DNA of 64,000 nucleotides from positions 62,001-126,000 of the forward strand of contig NZ_LQOM01000016.1 of assembly GCF_002101595.1 (NCBI RefSeq). Reading direction: 5' to 3'. Below, one piece after another: positions 62,697 to 64,000 of the stretch. Source of the stretch: Mycobacterium celatum. Lineage in GTDB: Bacteria > Actinomycetota > Actinomycetes > Mycobacteriales > Mycobacteriaceae. Position 1 is the stretch's first letter. Each line of letters starts with the position of its first letter. Below the pieces are notes generated by a model, which did not search any database, was not told where the DNA came from, and saw only the letters and a list, made by a program, of their open reading frames with translations. Made by a program: the position numbers and the translations under genes.

Positions 62697-63322
62697 GGCG
62701 CACCCCCGCTTCCGGTCCCATAGCCCGACAGATATTCGGGCGGGGCGAACGGCTCCAGGCCTACGTCTTCGCGCGGGGGGCCGGCGTCCCAGGCCGCCCG
62801 CACCTGTTCCAGCTCCCGCTTGCCCAGCCCCGGCAGGTCGGCGATCACGGCGGCAACCACGTCGGCGTACGGCGACTCGGCCTTCGTCAGGTTGCGCCGC
62901 AACAACTCCAGGTCTGCACGGTGTCCCACGAGCAGCCGCTGGCCGCGCGGACACAGTGCGGCGAAGTCGAGCACCATCGGCAGGTAGTCGGGTAACTCGT
63001 CGTCGGAGGGGACGAAACCGGCGTCGCGGTAGGCGGTTTTGAAGATGACCATGGCCATGCCCCGCTTGCGGGTGTCGCCGTATCGGTAGTAGGTCAGATA
63101 CAGCGTGCACCGCCGGTGTAGGTCGAATGTCTGCACGTAGTGCTGCGCCACTTCGCTGGGTGGGGTGGCGCGCAGCCAGCCCAGGAATCGGCCGAACGAT
63201 TCCCGTGCCGGCTTCGGGGTGGTGCCGGCGGCGAATTTCTCGAGCGCGTCGAGGCCGTCGAACAGTGCTGCCGTCGGGTATTGCAGCAAAACCGAGGCCA
63301 GCTTGATCGTCTGGGTGTTCAC
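62684..63322 (-). CDS. narJ: Nitrate reductase assembly chaperone
   Basis: A 212-residue NarJ/TorD-type chaperone that inserts the molybdenum cofactor into NarG. It has the LASVLLQYPTAALFDGLDAL opening, YVQTFDLHRRCTLYLTYYRY near residue 66 (a core NarJ feature) and ELPDYLPMVLDFAALC near 110. A GTG start overlaps the narH stop (GTGA). The C-terminal PPEYLSGYGTGSGGAPWQP tail overlaps narI by 13 bp. Confidence 0.92.
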   Translation of the reverse strand: MNTQTIKLASVLLQYPTAALFDGLDALEKFAAGTTPKPARESFGRFLGWLRATPPSEVAQHYVQTFDLHRRCTLYLTYYRYGDTRKRGMAMVIFKTAYRDAGFVPSDDELPDYLPMVLDFAALCPRGQRLLVGHRADLELLRRNLTKAESPYADVVAAVIADLPGLGKRELEQVRAAWDAGPPREDVGLEPFAPPEYLSGYGTGSGGAPWQP

Positions 63323-64000
63323 TGCTTGTCCGCCTTCGGGAACATTCCCGGCAGCCGGTCCCTGCCGTTCCAATTCAGTAGGTTGAAACCTCTTCTGCGA
63401 CCGTCGGCTTCGGGTGGTCCGTCGCCGCCCATGCCGGGCCCGCCGTCGGTGTCGAGGCTGCAGAACAGCTGCTCGTGCTGACCCATCAGCTTGCCGGCCT
63501 CTTCGGTGTGGGCTGGCGGAATCACATAACGCTCTTCGTATTTCGCGATGGCCAGCAGCCGATACAGGTCGGCGAGATCGTCGGTGGTGGCGCCGACCGA
63601 GGCGGGCAGGTTCTCGTCGACGTCGAGCCCGAGCTGCCCGGCGCGCTGAATTGCCCGCACCGCAGCCAATTTGCGCAACACCGTGCGCACCACCTCGGCG
63701 TCGCCGGCGGTGAACAGGTTGGCCAGGTATTCGATCGGGATGCGCAGCGCGTCGATGGTCGCGAACACGTTGTCGGGGTTGTCGTCGTAGCCGGCGGCAT
63801 TGACGACGTCGGCGACCGGCGACAGCGGCGGGATGTACCAGACCATCGGCAGGGTGCGGAATTCCGGGTGCAGCGGCAGCGCGACCTTATGGCGCACGGC
63901 CAGCTCGTAGACCGGGGAGCGCTGCGCGGCCTGAATCCAGTCGTGGGGGATGCCCGCACGGGCCGCCTCGGCCTGCACGGCCGGGTCGTTGGGGTCCAAG
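63319..64000 (-). CDS. narH: Respiratory nitrate reductase beta subunit, C-terminal part
   Basis: The final 226 or so residues of NarH; the 5' part lies beyond the window. Family sequences are visible in LPLHPEFRTLPMVWYIPPLS near 63840 and ALRIPIEYLANLFTAGDAEV, then RYVIPPAHTEEAGKLMGQHE near 63520. The iron-sulfur clusters are in the missing N-terminal region. Stop overlaps narJ. The order narH-narJ-narI is that of the canonical narGHJI operon. Confidence 0.93.
   Translation of the reverse strand, partial: LDPNDPAVQAEAARAGIPHDWIQAAQRSPVYELAVRHKVALPLHPEFRTLPMVWYIPPLSPVADVVNAAGYDDNPDNVFATIDALRIPIEYLANLFTAGDAEVVRTVLRKLAAVRAIQRAGQLGLDVDENLPASVGATTDDLADLYRLLAIAKYEERYVIPPAHTEEAGKLMGQHEQLFCSLDTDGGPGMGGDGPPEADGRRRGFNLLNWNGRDRLPGMFPKADKQ

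Overview
This window is high-GC actinobacterial DNA, almost certainly from a Mycobacterium. The evidence is a complete 14-gene nuo operon; blocks whose gene content and order match my memory of M. tuberculosis Rv3137-Rv3140, Rv3143-Rv3158 and Rv3162c-Rv3167c; a 13E12-type HNH protein; an EsxA (ESAT-6) homologue; an MceG-type ATPase; mycofactocin-type dehydrogenases; and several start codons that appear leaderless. The species cannot be named from the sequence alone.

Layout. 0-6.3 kb: an ABC1-family kinase diverges from a TetR regulator across a palindromic operator, followed by an overlapping membrane/MoxR/DUF58 operon. 6.2-8.5 kb: a DUF222-HNH gene and an enoyl-CoA hydratase coupled to nuoN. 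8.5-23.8 kb: nuoA to nuoN on the minus strand, with two Crp-like sites upstream of nuoA. 23.9-34.3 kb: a stress and sulfur segment (atypical response regulator, YceI, SnoaL-like proteins, two Hsp20 genes and one Hsp20 remnant, a STAS protein, a frameshifted PucR-type regulator, a zinc-ribbon thioredoxin, a DUF4193 protein, ThiI with an unknown coupled partner). 34.3-41.8 kb: an overlapping catabolic operon (ring-cleavage dioxygenase, hydrolase, CoA-transferase, HMG-CoA-lyase-like enzyme, TetR, acyl-CoA dehydrogenase, APH-type kinase, DUF6285). 42-45.2 kb: gene remnants, a vapBC module and a TetR. 45.2-53.1 kb: an oxidation cluster (P450, P450 remnant, three mycofactocin-type SDRs, aldehyde dehydrogenase, CMD-family protein, two TetR regulators) with two families of repeated operators. 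53.1-54.8 kb: an EVE protein, a Doc-type toxin-antitoxin pair, an orphan EsxA and a 30-bp tandem hairpin repeat. 54.8-59.7 kb: fadE23, fadE24, the AmmeMemoRadiSam enzyme, hisN and a small membrane protein. 59.7-64 kb: a frameshifted mceG, a TDT/SLAC1 transporter and narI, narJ and the end of narH.

Working together. Two respiratory systems, NADH dehydrogenase and nitrate reductase, flank an accessory block of about 30 kb. That block sits between the fadE23 and nuoA neighbourhoods, which in M. tuberculosis are separated by only a few genes. It holds at least two catabolic clusters, each with its own TetR regulator and recognisable palindromic operators. It also holds two toxin-antitoxin modules and most of the broken genes in the window: a P450 with an internal deletion, a truncated oxidoreductase, a 5'-truncated amidohydrolase, an hsp20 fragment and a frameshifted regulator. 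At least two of the frameshifts (29.14 and 60.28 kb) fall in short homopolymer runs, so sequencing error must be excluded before those genes are called dead.
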